Shown here: piece by piece, positions 53,728 through 63,596 of the stretch
Position numbering within the stretch: the first letter of the stretch is position 1
Layout: every line of letters begins with the position of its first letter
The notes under the pieces: model-generated
The model's input: the letters and a program-made list of their open reading frames with translations, nothing else
The model's database searches: none
Told to the model about the DNA's origin: nothing
Assembly: GCF_000961795.1 (NCBI RefSeq)
Contig: NZ_LADU01000005.1
Location: 62,001-126,000 of the forward strand
DNA length: 64,000 nt
Direction of reading: 5' to 3'
DNA from: Hyphomonas sp. BRH_c22
GTDB lineage: Bacteria; Pseudomonadota; Alphaproteobacteria; Caulobacterales; Hyphomonadaceae
Position numbers and translations under genes: made by a program

Positions 53728-55337
53728 GATGCGACCGTCAAACGTTCGGCGATTGCTTTCGCCGTTGCATAGTCGGCCTTGCCGTTGGATGCACGCAGGG
53801 GTTTTTCCGTCGGATGTATGGCCTTGGGCGTTTTGTATCCTGCCAGCTGATCGCGCACATGGTCCTTGACGGCTTGCTCGTCGAACGGGACGTCGTGGTT
53901 GAGGTGGACGACGGCGGTGACGGCCTGGCCCCATTTTTCGTCCGTTACACCTACGACCAGCGCTTCACCGATGGCGGGATGGGTCTTGAGCACTTCCTCG
54001 ACTTCTTCTGGGTATACCTTCTCGCCAGCAGTGTTGATGCATACGCTGCCGCGGCCTAGCAGGGTAAGGCTTCCATCGGCCTCTACCCGGCACCAGTCAC
54101 CCGGAATCGAATAACGCACGCCATCGATTGTGCGGAATGTCTTGGCGGATTTTTCGGGATCTTTGTAATATCCCATGGGGATGGCCCCCTTGCGGGCGAT
54201 AAAGCCAGGCACGCCGCTTCCTGGTTCGACTTTCTGGTCGTTTTCGTCGAAGACATCGCAGAATTCGCCAATCCCGAATTTCGCGGTGTTCGTACCGCCC
54301 TGTGCAGTCGTGACGGAGAGGCCGAAGCCGAGCCCTTCGGAGGCGCCGAAACTATCCATCAGCACGACCTGGGGAATGTGCTTGCATAGACCGGCCTTAA
54401 TCTCCTTGCTCCACATCACGCCGGACGAGATGATGGAGACGAGGCTCCTGGTATCCCAGCGCCCCGCGTTTTCTTCGAGCGCGCGAAGCATTGGCTTAGC
54501 AAAGGCGTCGCCCACAATTGCGATGCTTTCCACCTGGTGCTTTTCGACCGTTTCCCACAATTCTGAAGCTTCGAAGGAAGGGGCCGTCAGCGTGACGATC
54601 GCGCCGCCCGACATGAGCGCACCTATCGCGGTGATGAAGCCCGTCCCGTGCATGAGCGGGCAGGAGGAGAGAGTGCGCCTGCCGGGCCCCTCTTTCTCGA
54701 TCAGCGCAACATTTTCTTCCAGCGTCTGCGGAACCGGGCCAAGTAACTTCTGCGCGTCCAACTGGGCCTTGCGCATGTCGTCGTGCCGCCACATCACGCC
54801 TTTCGGCATCCCGGTCGTGCCGCCGGTATAGATGAAGAGCAAATCGTCGGGTGAGCGTTCGATGCCGAGCGCCGATCCGTCCCCTTTTCCCGCCAGCGTC
54901 TCATAGGGACTCGCAAAAGACGCGATTTCGGAAGGGTCGCCAATTTCGACGAAAGTGTGAACCTTCTCGAGCCTATCCTTGAGTTCGACGATACATTCGC
55001 GAAACTCCGAACTGTAAACAATCACTTCGCTGTCAGAATCTTGGAAAATGTAGAAAACTTCTTCGGCGCGGTAGCGGTAATTGATGTTCACATGGGTCAA
55101 GCGCCCCTTAAAACAAGCCGCCATCAGCTCGCCATATTCGGGGCGGTTGCGCATGTAGAAGGCCACCTTGGCACCATCGCACGCTCCGCGTTGACGCAAC
55201 GCGCGCGCGATATTATTCGAGCGCGCGGACATTTCGGGCCAAGTGACGATCCGGTCGCCGTGTATCAGCGCCGGAGCGTCCTGAGGCATGGCGGGCTCGA
55301 CTGCGTCGAGAATGTCACCGAGGTTCCAGTCGATCAT
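53724..55337 (-). CDS. Acyl-CoA synthetase (AMP-forming)
   Basis: 537 aa of the ANL superfamily. The P-loop is LLFIYTGGTTGMPKGVMW (about residue 167), further core motifs are MDSFGASEGLGFGLS (about 327) and YSIPGDWCRVEADGSLTLLGRGSVCINTAGEKVYPEEVEEVL; the C-terminal Lys in SNGKADYATAKAI is the adenylation lysine. It should activate a carboxylic acid to its CoA thioester as the entry into beta-oxidation-type breakdown. It is 57 bp downstream of an acyl-CoA dehydrogenase gene and upstream of the monooxygenase gene. Confidence 0.92.
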   Translation of the reverse strand: MIDWNLGDILDAVEPAMPQDAPALIHGDRIVTWPEMSARSNNIARALRQRGACDGAKVAFYMRNRPEYGELMAACFKGRLTHVNINYRYRAEEVFYIFQDSDSEVIVYSSEFRECIVELKDRLEKVHTFVEIGDPSEIASFASPYETLAGKGDGSALGIERSPDDLLFIYTGGTTGMPKGVMWRHDDMRKAQLDAQKLLGPVPQTLEENVALIEKEGPGRRTLSSCPLMHGTGFITAIGALMSGGAIVTLTAPSFEASELWETVEKHQVESIAIVGDAFAKPMLRALEENAGRWDTRSLVSIISSGVMWSKEIKAGLCKHIPQVVLMDSFGASEGLGFGLSVTTAQGGTNTAKFGIGEFCDVFDENDQKVEPGSGVPGFIARKGAIPMGYYKDPEKSAKTFRTIDGVRYSIPGDWCRVEADGSLTLLGRGSVCINTAGEKVYPEEVEEVLKTHPAIGEALVVGVTDEKWGQAVTAVVHLNHDVPFDEQAVKDHVRDQLAGYKTPKAIHPTEKPLRASNGKADYATAKAIAERLTVAS

Positions 55338-55394
55338 GTTCCTTCTCCCTTCCGGACGGGACAGCCAGTCTCGCAGGCCCCCGCAATGAGTGTA

Positions 55395-56486
55395 TTACGC
55401 GGCCTTGATCCAGCCTTGCAGTGCTGCCGCCTCGGCCCGCACCGTTTCGGGTCCTCCAAGCACCTGCCGGTCGAATCCAATGCGTTTGAACCAGTAATGC
55501 AGACCGATCAGGTCCGTGAATCCCATCCCGCCATGCACTTCGGTGGAAGTGCGGGCGACAAAGCGATGGACTTCGCCGGTGTGTGATTTCGCGTGGCAGG
55601 CGACGAGCGATACATCCTCCGGCATCGCGCCAAAGGCGTGAGCTGCATACCAGACAAGCGAGCGGCATGGTTCATGACGTGCGGCCATCTCTGCGCACAT
55701 GTGCTTCACTGCTTGGAAACTGCCGATAAGACGACCGAACTGTTCGCGCTGTCCAGAATAATCGACAGCTTTTTCGATCATGGCCTGGCCTGCGCCAAGG
55801 CTGTCAGCGGCCAAGATCACACGGCCCGCATCGCGCAAACGGGCCGTGGTCGTTCCGTTGTCGTCGGCAAGCAGTTCTGCCTCGGTCCCTCCGAAACGCA
55901 ATTCTCCGACGCTGCGGGTACGATCAATGGTAGTCAGCGGGATTGTCTCCAGCCTGAATGCATCGGCTGCAGCGAGGTGCAGCCTGCCACCTGCGTCTGC
56001 TACAATGTAAGCGTCGGCACCCTCGAAATCCAGGCAGAACAGGGCGGTGCCGTTGAGCCTCCCATCGGCAGAGGAAACGACCGCACCGTCGCGCGCCTCG
56101 ATCGTCTCGGAAATCGCGACAGCTATACGCGCTTCGCCACTCGCGATCTTCGGCAGCCATTGGGCCTTTTGCTCCTCGCTGCCTGCCTCGCTCAGCGCGA
56201 TAGGCGCCAGAACATGACTGGCGAGAAAAGGTACCGGCGCGACCGCATAGGCGAGCTGTTCCGCAACTATGGCAGCGTCGAGAAGGGTCATGCCGAGGCC
56301 GCCATGCTCTTCCGGTACCAGCATCCCGGGAATTCCCAGGTCCTGCACGGCGCGGAGCACTTTGTCGCTAAGCGGATTGTCACGCTCGGCACATTCGCGG
56401 ACATGATCGAGCGGGCAGGTATCCGCAAGACACCGCGCAACCGCATCGCGCAACATCTGCTGGTCCTGAGAAAGTCCGAAATCCAT
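55395..56486 (-). CDS. Acyl-CoA dehydrogenase (shorter subunit)
   Basis: 363 aa, FAD-dependent acyl-CoA dehydrogenase fold, with EEHGGLGMTLLDAAIVAEQL (about residue 58) and the C-terminal FAXXXXEVHGGMGFT region (RTSTEVHGGMGFTDLIGLHYWFKR, about 312). ATG overlaps the upstream TAA as TAATG. Pairs of a shorter and a longer dehydrogenase made from adjacent genes form heterotetramers in steroid and related pathways; that arrangement fits here but is an inference. Confidence 0.92.
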   Translation of the reverse strand: MDFGLSQDQQMLRDAVARCLADTCPLDHVRECAERDNPLSDKVLRAVQDLGIPGMLVPEEHGGLGMTLLDAAIVAEQLAYAVAPVPFLASHVLAPIALSEAGSEEQKAQWLPKIASGEARIAVAISETIEARDGAVVSSADGRLNGTALFCLDFEGADAYIVADAGGRLHLAAADAFRLETIPLTTIDRTRSVGELRFGGTEAELLADDNGTTTARLRDAGRVILAADSLGAGQAMIEKAVDYSGQREQFGRLIGSFQAVKHMCAEMAARHEPCRSLVWYAAHAFGAMPEDVSLVACHAKSHTGEVHRFVARTSTEVHGGMGFTDLIGLHYWFKRIGFDRQVLGGPETVRAEAAALQGWIKAA

Positions 56487-57736
56487 TAGGCTGATCCCTG
56501 TTTGTGACGCGGCATGTCTGCGGTTGCTTTCGCCGCATCCGAAATCTTCGCCAGCTTCGGTTCGCGCGGCATTTCGAGGCCACGTTCAGCGATGATGTTC
56601 TTCTGGATCTGCGCGGTGCCGCCGCCTATTATGAGACCGAGCTGGAACATGTAGTTCCATTGCCACGCGCCTCCGTCTCGCTCGCGCGGGCTGCGATGAT
56701 AGAGAGTGCCCATCTCGCCCATAGCGTCGATCGCCAGTGCGGAAATCTGGTGGGCAATCTCACAGCTTTGCAGCTTGACGATCAGCTTCGCCATGCCGCC
56801 TGGCTCACCCTTGAGGTTGTTCGAAAGGTTACGCATCCCATTGCATTTCATCGCTGACACCTCGGCTTGGAGCGCCACCAGCCGGTCTCGCAGAACCGGA
56901 TTGTCGATTGCGCGATCCTGTCCGATGGGCTCGTCCTGCATCAGTGCGATCAGCGCCTGCAGCCGGTTTTCGAGCGCGTCGGGATCACCCAGCATTCCGC
57001 GCTCATGGCCGAGGGTTGCATTCGCCACGAGCCAGCCCTGGCCCCGCCGGCCTACGATCTGGTCCAGCGGAACGCGGACATCGGTAAAGAACGTTTCGTT
57101 GAATTCGGCGTCGCCCGTCATTGTCTTAAGGGGGCGAACCTCGATCCCCGGTGTGTCCATCGAGAAGATCAGGTAGGAAATACCGTCGTGCTTTGATGCG
57201 TCGGGTTCGGTTCTGACGAGGCAAAAAATCATGTCGGCCTGCTTCGCCGTACTGGTCCAGATTTTCTGGCCATTGATAACGAACTCGCCATTTTCGACCC
57301 GCGCGCTGGTCTTGACGCTGGCCAGGTCCGATCCGGCACCGGGTTCAGAATAGCCTTGGCACCAGACGACCTCGCCCTTCAGCGTGGGTTCGATCCAGCG
57401 ATGCTTCTGCTCCTCAGTGCCGAGTTCGAGCAAAGTCGGGACGAGCATCGAGATACCTTGGTTCGCGAGCCCGCCCGGCACCCCGGCCCGTGAAAACTCT
57501 TCGGAGATAATGCGCGATTTTAGGATGTCCGGTTCGGCTCCGTAACCGCCGTACTCCGCCGGGATCGTGCGGGCTGTGTACCCTTGCTCGATCAGCAGTT
57601 TTTGCCATTGGACAGCTTTGGATGAGGGGCGGGCCGCCCGAGCCGCATACGGTGGCGCAAGATGGCCATGCGCTTCGATGAAATCGCGCACCTGTTTGCG
57701 GAACGCGTCGTATTCGGGTCCGTAATCGAGATCCAT
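56486..57736 (-). CDS. Acyl-CoA dehydrogenase (longer subunit)
   Basis: 416 aa, with TIPAEYGGYGAEPDILKSRIISEEFSRAG (about residue 60), WCQGYSEPGAGSDLASVKTSA (FAD/substrate signature, about 131) and NGQKIWTS. The terminal MFQLGLIIGGGTAQIQKNIIAERGLEMPRE segment (about 370) is the R-G-type signature. The visible FAD residues make it the probably catalytic partner of the next gene. It lies 7 bp upstream of DUF35 on the operon strand. Confidence 0.93.
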   Translation of the reverse strand: MDLDYGPEYDAFRKQVRDFIEAHGHLAPPYAARAARPSSKAVQWQKLLIEQGYTARTIPAEYGGYGAEPDILKSRIISEEFSRAGVPGGLANQGISMLVPTLLELGTEEQKHRWIEPTLKGEVVWCQGYSEPGAGSDLASVKTSARVENGEFVINGQKIWTSTAKQADMIFCLVRTEPDASKHDGISYLIFSMDTPGIEVRPLKTMTGDAEFNETFFTDVRVPLDQIVGRRGQGWLVANATLGHERGMLGDPDALENRLQALIALMQDEPIGQDRAIDNPVLRDRLVALQAEVSAMKCNGMRNLSNNLKGEPGGMAKLIVKLQSCEIAHQISALAIDAMGEMGTLYHRSPRERDGGAWQWNYMFQLGLIIGGGTAQIQKNIIAERGLEMPREPKLAKISDAAKATADMPRHKQGSA

Positions 57737-57743
57737 GTCGCTT

Positions 57744-58205
57744 CTATTCTTTGCGGGGACGGAAAACTGGCAGGCGGAAGTCGTCCCCGATCGGTTCGAA
57801 TTTCAATTCCAGGGGAAGGTCGAGCTTGAGGCTGTCGCGGTCACATTCGATCAGGCGAGTGGCCATGCGTACGCCCTCTTCCAGTTCAACCACCGCAGCC
57901 ACGAAGGGGATGTCGGCGGCAAACGCCGGGTGCAGGGCCTGGTGGGTGACGGTCCAGGAAAAAAGCGTACCCTTCCCGCTGCTGCGCTCCCACGAAAATT
58001 CCGGTGAGCCACACTTTGCGCACATATAGCGCGGCAGGTGGCGGAAGGTGCCGCAATCGCCGCAACACTGGAAATAGAGATGGCCGTCCTGACACCGATT
58101 CCAGAATTCCTGCTCGATCGGGTCCTGCGGGCGCGGTTTCGGCTTGGGCGGCGCCTTCTGCGCAGAGAGGCGCATTTTCGGTGGCAGTTCGTTCTCGTCG
58201 CTCAC
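57744..58205 (-). CDS. DUF35 zinc-ribbon/OB-fold protein
   Basis: GTG at 58205 overlaps the upstream stop as GTGA; 153 aa. A rubredoxin-like zinc ribbon [23 protein letters not shown] (about residues 43-65, four Cys) is followed by an OB fold with [14 protein letters not shown] and [17 protein letters not shown]. Such proteins bind acyl-CoA and partner with thiolase-like proteins, in particular the aldolases of the Ltp2 type. Its gene is coupled to exactly such a protein here. Confidence 0.9.
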   Translation of the reverse strand: MSDENELPPKMRLSAQKAPPKPKPRPQDPIEQEFWNRCQDGHLYFQCCGDCGTFRHLPRYMCAKCGSPEFSWERSSGKGTLFSWTVTHQALHPAFAADIPFVAAVVELEEGVRMATRLIECDRDSLKLDLPLELKFEPIGDDFRLPVFRPRKE

Positions 58206-59392
58206 GCAAACCTCCTGAGGATAGCGATGCTCCCGTCGCCTAGGTCGCCCCAGCCGGTTACGAGGCCGGTCTGGGCACCCACGACCTGGCGCTCGCCGCA
58301 ATCGTGGCGCAGCTGGCGCACGGCCTCCACAACATGGTTGAGGCCCCAGACGTGCGCTTCGCTGAGCAAGCCGCCATGGGTGTTGATCGGAAAGCGTCCA
58401 CCCAGCTCGATCTGGCCACTGGCGACGAACTCGGTCTGACCGCCGGGCTCGCAGTAGCCGAGTGCCTCAAGTTGCAGCAGCACGATATAAGTGAAGCAGT
58501 CGTAGATCTGTAGAAAATCCATATCCTCGCGGGTGACACCTGCCATCTCGAATGCGCGCGGGGCTGCATAGCTGAGGCCGATCTTGAAGGGGTCGGGACG
58601 CGAAGGGATGTCGTCGGCGGGATAGGGGTGACCTTCAGCAGCGCCGGCGATGCTCACCGGCACATGCGGCATGTCCTTGGCTCGCTCCATGCGCGAGACG
58701 ACGACCGCACAGGCGCCATCGGTTTCCAGGCAGCAATCGTAGAGCCGGAAAGGCTCGGATATCCAGCGCGCCGAGTGATATGTCTCGACGTCGAGTTTAC
58801 GTCCATAGTTGAAGGCTCTCGGATTCAACTGCGCGTGACGGTTACAGGCGAGTGCGACAGCGGCCATCGCGTCCGGTCCGACACCGTGGAGCTTGGAATG
58901 ACGCATGGCGAGCCAAGCATACATCTGCACCGGCAGGAACACGCCATAGGGCATATAATAGCCCCGGATTGTGTTGGTCAGCGTATTCATGTTCATGGGT
59001 CGGGTCGTCGGCGCGCCCGGCTTCGCCCGCAGGGCAGAATATCCGTTCCAGCCAAGCGTTACCAGAACGTGGTCGCATAGCCCGCTGGCAATCGCCATGG
59101 CCGCGTTCTGCAGAGCCGTTATAGGGCTCGCACCGCCCATGTGCACCGTCGCCGCAAAACGCAGCACGTCGATGCCAAGATTGGCGGCCATTTCCTCCGA
59201 CGTCGTGTAGATCGGCGGAGGCACCATGCCGTCTATGTCGGACGGTTTTAGCCCGGCATCTGCAATCGCCCGGCGCGAGGCATCGAGCATCATGTCGACC
59301 GCCGTCCGTTCGGTCCCCTTGACGAACTCTGTCTCGCCGACGCCGGTGATCGCGGACCTGTCACTGAAATTGAAGGTGGATGAGGCACTCAT
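58202..59392 (-). CDS. Thiolase-fold lipid-transfer protein, likely aldolase (Ltp2-like)
   Basis: 396 aa of the SCP2/thiolase group. Where true thiolases carry the nucleophilic Cys, this protein has [20 protein letters not shown] (about residues 88-107), with Ser and no Cys. It keeps [26 protein letters not shown] (about 289), whose Tyr-Asp-Cys-Phe is typical of Ltp2-type retro-aldolases. With the DUF35 partner these release propionyl- or acetyl-CoA from a beta-hydroxy-acyl-CoA side chain. Aldolase activity is inferred. ATG overlaps the Coq4-like stop by 4 bp. Confidence 0.8.
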   Translation of the reverse strand: MSASSTFNFSDRSAITGVGETEFVKGTERTAVDMMLDASRRAIADAGLKPSDIDGMVPPPIYTTSEEMAANLGIDVLRFAATVHMGGASPITALQNAAMAIASGLCDHVLVTLGWNGYSALRAKPGAPTTRPMNMNTLTNTIRGYYMPYGVFLPVQMYAWLAMRHSKLHGVGPDAMAAVALACNRHAQLNPRAFNYGRKLDVETYHSARWISEPFRLYDCCLETDGACAVVVSRMERAKDMPHVPVSIAGAAEGHPYPADDIPSRPDPFKIGLSYAAPRAFEMAGVTREDMDFLQIYDCFTYIVLLQLEALGYCEPGGQTEFVASGQIELGGRFPINTHGGLLSEAHVWGLNHVVEAVRQLRHDCGERQVVGAQTGLVTGWGDLGDGSIAILRRFA

Positions 59393-60168
59393 GCGTGAAG
59401 CTTGCTCCGCCGGCTGGCCTGGAAATCTCGCTCAAACGAGCGGGACAGGTCCTGAACCCCAAGATAGCAAACGGGTGGTTTCAGGTTCAAACGCCAGCGT
59501 ACCTCCTCAAGTGGCGTATCGATATGCGCCTCCCAATAGAAGGTTGTCAGGTCGGCGGCATTCCTACCCCGTCGCCACGCTTCGAACGCGGCACGCGAGA
59601 CCGGCAAACGGGCGCATTCGGCCAGCATCTTCGGAATTCCGATCGCAACGATGAAGGCGATTCCGTGATTGAAGAATTGTGCGTTGCAGAACGAGAGCAC
59701 GCACAATTCGTCCAGCGCATCTCGTCCATATCCGGTCACGACATGGAACAGGTCGTGCGAATCGCGCAGGCGCTTCCGGTAGCGTGCGACTTCCGGATCG
59801 TTGAAGTCGGTTATCCCTCCCGCTTCGCTGGCATCCACCAACCCCTCGGCGGTCAACCCCTCTCCATAAACGAAATCAAGATAGGCCCGGCCCAGCGTTC
59901 CCGGTTCGCATCTTTTCAAGCGATCACGATCACACAAGGTGCCGAGTAAGTCCGCGCGTTCCAGGAGGATACGCTTCCCGGCGGAAGAGGCAGCGAACCG
60001 TCGAAAATTGCGATAATAGGAATTGCCCGACAGCGCCTTGACGATACGGAAGACCTGCGCAGTGTCTTCCTTGTCCCGGGTAAGTCGGCGCATGGCCGCA
60101 ATAGCTTCGCCCGGGCGAATAGGTAGGCGTAGTTCATGCCCCTTCGGTTGGTTCAGCGCGTTGCTCAT
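59389..60168 (-). CDS. Coq4-family protein
   Basis: Start at [20 protein letters not shown] (259 aa). The metal-binding motif of Coq4, His-Asp-x2-His-x11-Glu, is present as [19 protein letters not shown]. Coq4 is needed for ubiquinone biosynthesis and recent work assigns it an oxidative decarboxylation. Its place in a catabolic operon, 23 bp after the nitronate monooxygenase gene and overlapping the aldolase-like gene, suggests a reaction of the pathway and not housekeeping. What it acts on is unknown. Confidence 0.85.
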   Translation of the reverse strand: MSNALNQPKGHELRLPIRPGEAIAAMRRLTRDKEDTAQVFRIVKALSGNSYYRNFRRFAASSAGKRILLERADLLGTLCDRDRLKRCEPGTLGRAYLDFVYGEGLTAEGLVDASEAGGITDFNDPEVARYRKRLRDSHDLFHVVTGYGRDALDELCVLSFCNAQFFNHGIAFIVAIGIPKMLAECARLPVSRAAFEAWRRGRNAADLTTFYWEAHIDTPLEEVRWRLNLKPPVCYLGVQDLSRSFERDFQASRRSKLHA

Positions 60169-60191
60169 GTCATGTCCACCTTTACCACAAT

Positions 60192-61334
60192 TCAGCAGTA
60201 AGACTTCGCGCGGGCGAGTGCGAATTCCGCATCTTCGACAATTTCGCGCATCACGTCGGCTGCGGGCCGGATCGAATGGATAAGGCCGATCCCTTGGCCC
60301 GCGAAACCCGGGATCACGTCCTTGCGCTCCGCCTTGACGCCCGACGCCATGACGGGCCCCGAGATCATCGACTGATAGGGCATAGGCAATGGATCCTTGC
60401 CTGCCTCGATCCATGCATCGGCCCATTTGTTGCGGATCATTCGCGCAGGTTTACCGGTGATCGAGCGGCTGACGACCGTATCGGCGTCGCCGCTTTCGAT
60501 GATCGCTTCTTTCTGGAATCGTTCGATGCCCGCCTCCTCGGTCGCGAGGAACGCCGTCCCGATCCACGCGCCCTCGGCACCCAACATCAGCGCGGCGGCA
60601 ACACCCCGGCCGTCGGAAATGCCGCCGGCACCAATCACTGGAACGCGGTCGCCCACCGCGTCAACCACTTGGGGAATCAGCGAAATCGTGCCGACTGGCG
60701 AGTTGTGGCCGCCCCCGTCGTGCCCCTGCGCCACGATCATGTCGACGCCGGTTTCGACCACCTGCCGGGCGTGCTTGACCTTGCCGATGACAGCCATGAC
60801 TTTGGTGCCGTTGGCATGCAGGCGGTCCATCCAAGGACCGGGATTGCCGAGGCCGGCAGCATAGACGGGTACCTTTTCCTCGATCACGACTTCCATCTGC
60901 GCTTCGAAGAACTCCTTCGTGAAAAGCTGCGGACTTGCCTTGCCCATCTTCGGCACGCCCGCCGCTCGCATGGCCGATTCGACATCCACTTCGGGCAGAT
61001 GTTCGCGCCGTATGAAGTCGCGGGTGAATTCCTGGTATTCGCCAAGTAGTGCCGTGGGATTTTCGGACGAACCCCCGACCTGCGGGGCCGAGCCGCGTCT
61101 GACGGATGCGGGAAGAAGGGTATCGACGCCAAATGGTTTGTCGGTCATCTCGCGTGTCTGGCGGATCCAGCTGCGCAATTGGTCTGGCGAGCATGCCGCA
61201 GCCCCCAGAACGCCAAGCCCTCCGGCATTCGACACCGCAGCAGCAAGCGCGGGAACGCTCGCCCCGCCCATTCCGGCCAGTAGGATGGGGTGTTCGATCC
61301 CGAGAATTTCACAAATGCGGCTTTTGAGCGCCAT
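60192..61334 (-). CDS. Nitronate monooxygenase-family flavoprotein
   Basis: Start MALKSRICEILGIEHPILLAGMGGAS (380 aa) has GGAGG upstream. TIM-barrel FMN protein with IVAQGHDGGGHNSPVGT (about residue 203) and VIGAGGISDGRGVAAALMLGAEGAWIGTAFLATEE (about 235), the phosphate-binding part. The family includes 2-nitropropane dioxygenase, FabK-type enoyl reductases and quinone reductases. In this operon a role in reducing or oxidising an enoyl-CoA or unsaturated intermediate is more likely than nitronate oxidation. First gene after the regulator gene. Confidence 0.85.
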   Translation of the reverse strand: MALKSRICEILGIEHPILLAGMGGASVPALAAAVSNAGGLGVLGAAACSPDQLRSWIRQTREMTDKPFGVDTLLPASVRRGSAPQVGGSSENPTALLGEYQEFTRDFIRREHLPEVDVESAMRAAGVPKMGKASPQLFTKEFFEAQMEVVIEEKVPVYAAGLGNPGPWMDRLHANGTKVMAVIGKVKHARQVVETGVDMIVAQGHDGGGHNSPVGTISLIPQVVDAVGDRVPVIGAGGISDGRGVAAALMLGAEGAWIGTAFLATEEAGIERFQKEAIIESGDADTVVSRSITGKPARMIRNKWADAWIEAGKDPLPMPYQSMISGPVMASGVKAERKDVIPGFAGQGIGLIHSIRPAADVMREIVEDAEFALARAKSYC

Positions 61335-61378
61335 CGCCTTACATCCTCCATTCCGCGACCTTGACGGACGCAAGTTTT

Positions 61379-62119
61379 CTAAATCTGTCCCCACTTGACC
61401 TTCTGGGAAACAAGCTCGGGACTTCGTCCAGCCAGATAAGACGCGGAACCCGACACAAGCTTGGCCATGGCCTGCCGCGCCGCTTGAGCATCCCCTGTGC
61501 GCACGGCCTCCAGAACACGGCGCAGGAATCGCAACTGGACCGCCCGCTCTTGCGCCGAATACCCGAGCGAGCGCGAGAATTCGCGGGTCAGCAAATGCAT
61601 AGAGGAAGTCAGAAGGCCGAAGAGCGGATTGCCGCTGGCCCAACCGAGTAGGTCGTGAAAACGGCGGTTCAGTTCCTCGAACTGGCTTCCTGCCTCATTG
61701 CGCTCAAGCTCTTTGAGGCAATCGGCGAGTGCGCTGAGGTCGCCCGTGGTCGCGCGCTGGGCAGCATAGGCTGCGACATCCGGCGCTATGGCTTCGCGCA
61801 GTTCGAGCAGGCCCCTGAGGTCTGCTTCCATGAAATGCAAGATGAGAGAAAGACTATTCGCAAAATCGCCGGTCTGGGGGCGTGCGACCACCGGGCCGCC
61901 ACTACGGCCCAGTTGAAGATGGATTACGCCCTGAAGCTCAAGGAAGCGGAGCGCTTCACGCAAGGTTGCTCTGGCGACTTCGTATCGCGCAAGCATTTCT
62001 TCTTCGCGCGGTAACCTGTCCCCCGCAACGCGTGCCCCCGCCTCGATATCGCGAACGATGTCCTGCGCGAGCGAGAGCGCACGCTTGGCTTTCTTCACGT
62101 TATCGACCGTCGGCTGCAT
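61379..62119 (-). CDS. GntR/FadR-family transcriptional regulator
   Basis: 246 aa. N-terminal winged helix: IVRDIEAGARVAGDRLPREEEMLARYEVARATLREALRFLELQGVIHL (about residues 20-68). C-terminal FCD ligand domain with LELREAIAPDVAAYAAQ, RFHDLLGWASGNPLFGLLTSSMHLL and the His/Asp metal residues. It is the first gene of the leftward operon and is divergent from the P450 gene; the palindrome at 62147-62158 lies between them, so it probably controls both. Confidence 0.92.
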   Translation of the reverse strand: MQPTVDNVKKAKRALSLAQDIVRDIEAGARVAGDRLPREEEMLARYEVARATLREALRFLELQGVIHLQLGRSGGPVVARPQTGDFANSLSLILHFMEADLRGLLELREAIAPDVAAYAAQRATTGDLSALADCLKELERNEAGSQFEELNRRFHDLLGWASGNPLFGLLTSSMHLLTREFSRSLGYSAQERAVQLRFLRRVLEAVRTGDAQAARQAMAKLVSGSASYLAGRSPELVSQKVKWGQI

Positions 62120-62146
62120 TTCGTAGGACTCGCTCCTGTGATATTT

Positions 62147-62158
62147 ATCTTATAAGAT
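62147..62158. promoter_or_regulatory. ATCTTATAAGAT palindrome, regulator site candidate
   Basis: A perfect 12-bp palindrome in the AT-rich 189-bp gap between the divergent regulator and P450 genes, 28 bp upstream of the regulator start. GntR/FadR-type proteins bind short palindromes of this kind. Confidence 0.6.
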
Positions 62159-62308
62159 TTAATCTATTCATTTGCCTATAACCTACCCAATACGTCCATG
62201 ATTGCAACTCCTCGTCAAGAAATCATTATAAGCTTTCTTGACTGCACCTCGCGGAAGATTTACCTTTTCAGCAACTAGCGGCTTATTGATGGGATCGAAG
62301 GGCAGGAC

Positions 62309-63571
62309 ATGAGTATCGAAACGATGGAAATGGATACGGTCGAAAAAATCGCAGCCATTCCGATCGAGCAAATCGATGTTTCGCGGCCGAGCCTTTTTCA
62401 GAAGGACACGATTGGCCTGTTCTTCGACCGGTTACGCAAGGAGGAGCCGGTCCATTACTGCCGTGAAAGTAAAGTCGGGCCATACTGGTCGGTTACCAGG
62501 TTCGACGACATCATGGCCGTCGATACCAACCACAAAGTCTTTTCGTCGGAGGCGAAGCTCGGCGGAATTGCCATTCAGGACATGCATTCGGCGGAAGGTG
62601 CACTTGAACTTGAAATGTTCATCGCCATGGACCCGCCCAAGCACGATCAGCAACGAAAGGCCGTTACCTCTGCAGTCGCGCCGTCAAACTTGCAGTTACT
62701 TGAGCCGACAATCCGTGAACGTGCGTGCCATATCCTCGATGATCTGCCGGTAGGCGAGGATATCGACTGGGTTGACAAGGTCTCGATCGAATTGACCACA
62801 ATGACCCTTGCGACCCTGTTCGATTTCCCGTGGGAGGAGCGGCGCAAGCTCACGCGCTGGTCCGATATCACAACGGCCGCGCCTGAAACCGGCATCGTCG
62901 AATCCTATGAGGCAAGGCGCGAAGAGCTCATCGAATGCGCGATGTATTTCAAAGGGCTGTGGGAGCAGCGCATCAATCAGGAGCCAAAGAACGACCTCAT
63001 CTCCATGATGGCGCATTCTCCAGCGACACGGGACATGCCCTTTCTGGAATTTCTTGGCAACCTCCTGCTACTTATTGTGGGCGGCAACGACACCACGCGC
63101 AACTCGATCAGCGGCGGTGTGCTCGCCCTCAATCAGAACCCCGACGAGTATCGCAAACTCAATGACGATCCTTCGTTAATCACCAGCATGGTGCCGGAGA
63201 TCATCCGCTGGCAGACGCCACTTACCCATATGCGCCGCACTGCGCTCCAGGACTGGGAGATCGGCGGCAAGCAGATCAGGAAAGGTGACAAGGTTGTGAT
63301 GTGGTACCTGTCAGGCAACCGGGATGATACCGTCATCGACAGAGCTGACCAGTTCATCATCGACCGTAAGAACCCGCGTCATCACCTGTCCTTCGGCTAT
63401 GGCATCCATCGCTGCATGGGCAACAGGCTTGCAGAACTGCAGCTGCGGATCATCTGGGAAGAGATCCACAAGCGTTTCGCGAAGGTCGAAGTGACCGGCG
63501 AGCCCGAGCGTCTGTTTTCGAACCTTGTGCGAGGGATCACGAAACTGCCGGTGCGGCTGCACGCTCGCTGA
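62309..63571 (+). CDS. cyp153: Cytochrome P450, CYP153-type hydroxylase
   Basis: 420 aa. The heme motif is FGYGIHRCMGNRLAE (Cys369), the I-helix has LLIVGGNDTTRNSISGG (about residue 250), and the Glu-x-x-Arg region is VPEIIRWQTPLTHMRR. The segments EMFIAMDPPKHDQQRKAV and HHLSFGYGIHRCMGN strongly match CYP153, soluble P450s that hydroxylate terminal methyl groups of medium-length alkanes and alkyl chains. Ferredoxin follows 25 bp downstream. Substrate range (alkane or alkyl side chain) cannot be read from sequence alone. Confidence 0.92.
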   Translation: MSIETMEMDTVEKIAAIPIEQIDVSRPSLFQKDTIGLFFDRLRKEEPVHYCRESKVGPYWSVTRFDDIMAVDTNHKVFSSEAKLGGIAIQDMHSAEGALELEMFIAMDPPKHDQQRKAVTSAVAPSNLQLLEPTIRERACHILDDLPVGEDIDWVDKVSIELTTMTLATLFDFPWEERRKLTRWSDITTAAPETGIVESYEARREELIECAMYFKGLWEQRINQEPKNDLISMMAHSPATRDMPFLEFLGNLLLLIVGGNDTTRNSISGGVLALNQNPDEYRKLNDDPSLITSMVPEIIRWQTPLTHMRRTALQDWEIGGKQIRKGDKVVMWYLSGNRDDTVIDRADQFIIDRKNPRHHLSFGYGIHRCMGNRLAELQLRIIWEEIHKRFAKVEVTGEPERLFSNLVRGITKLPVRLHAR

Positions 63572-63596
63572 TGGGCTGGACTAAAATACGGAGTTT

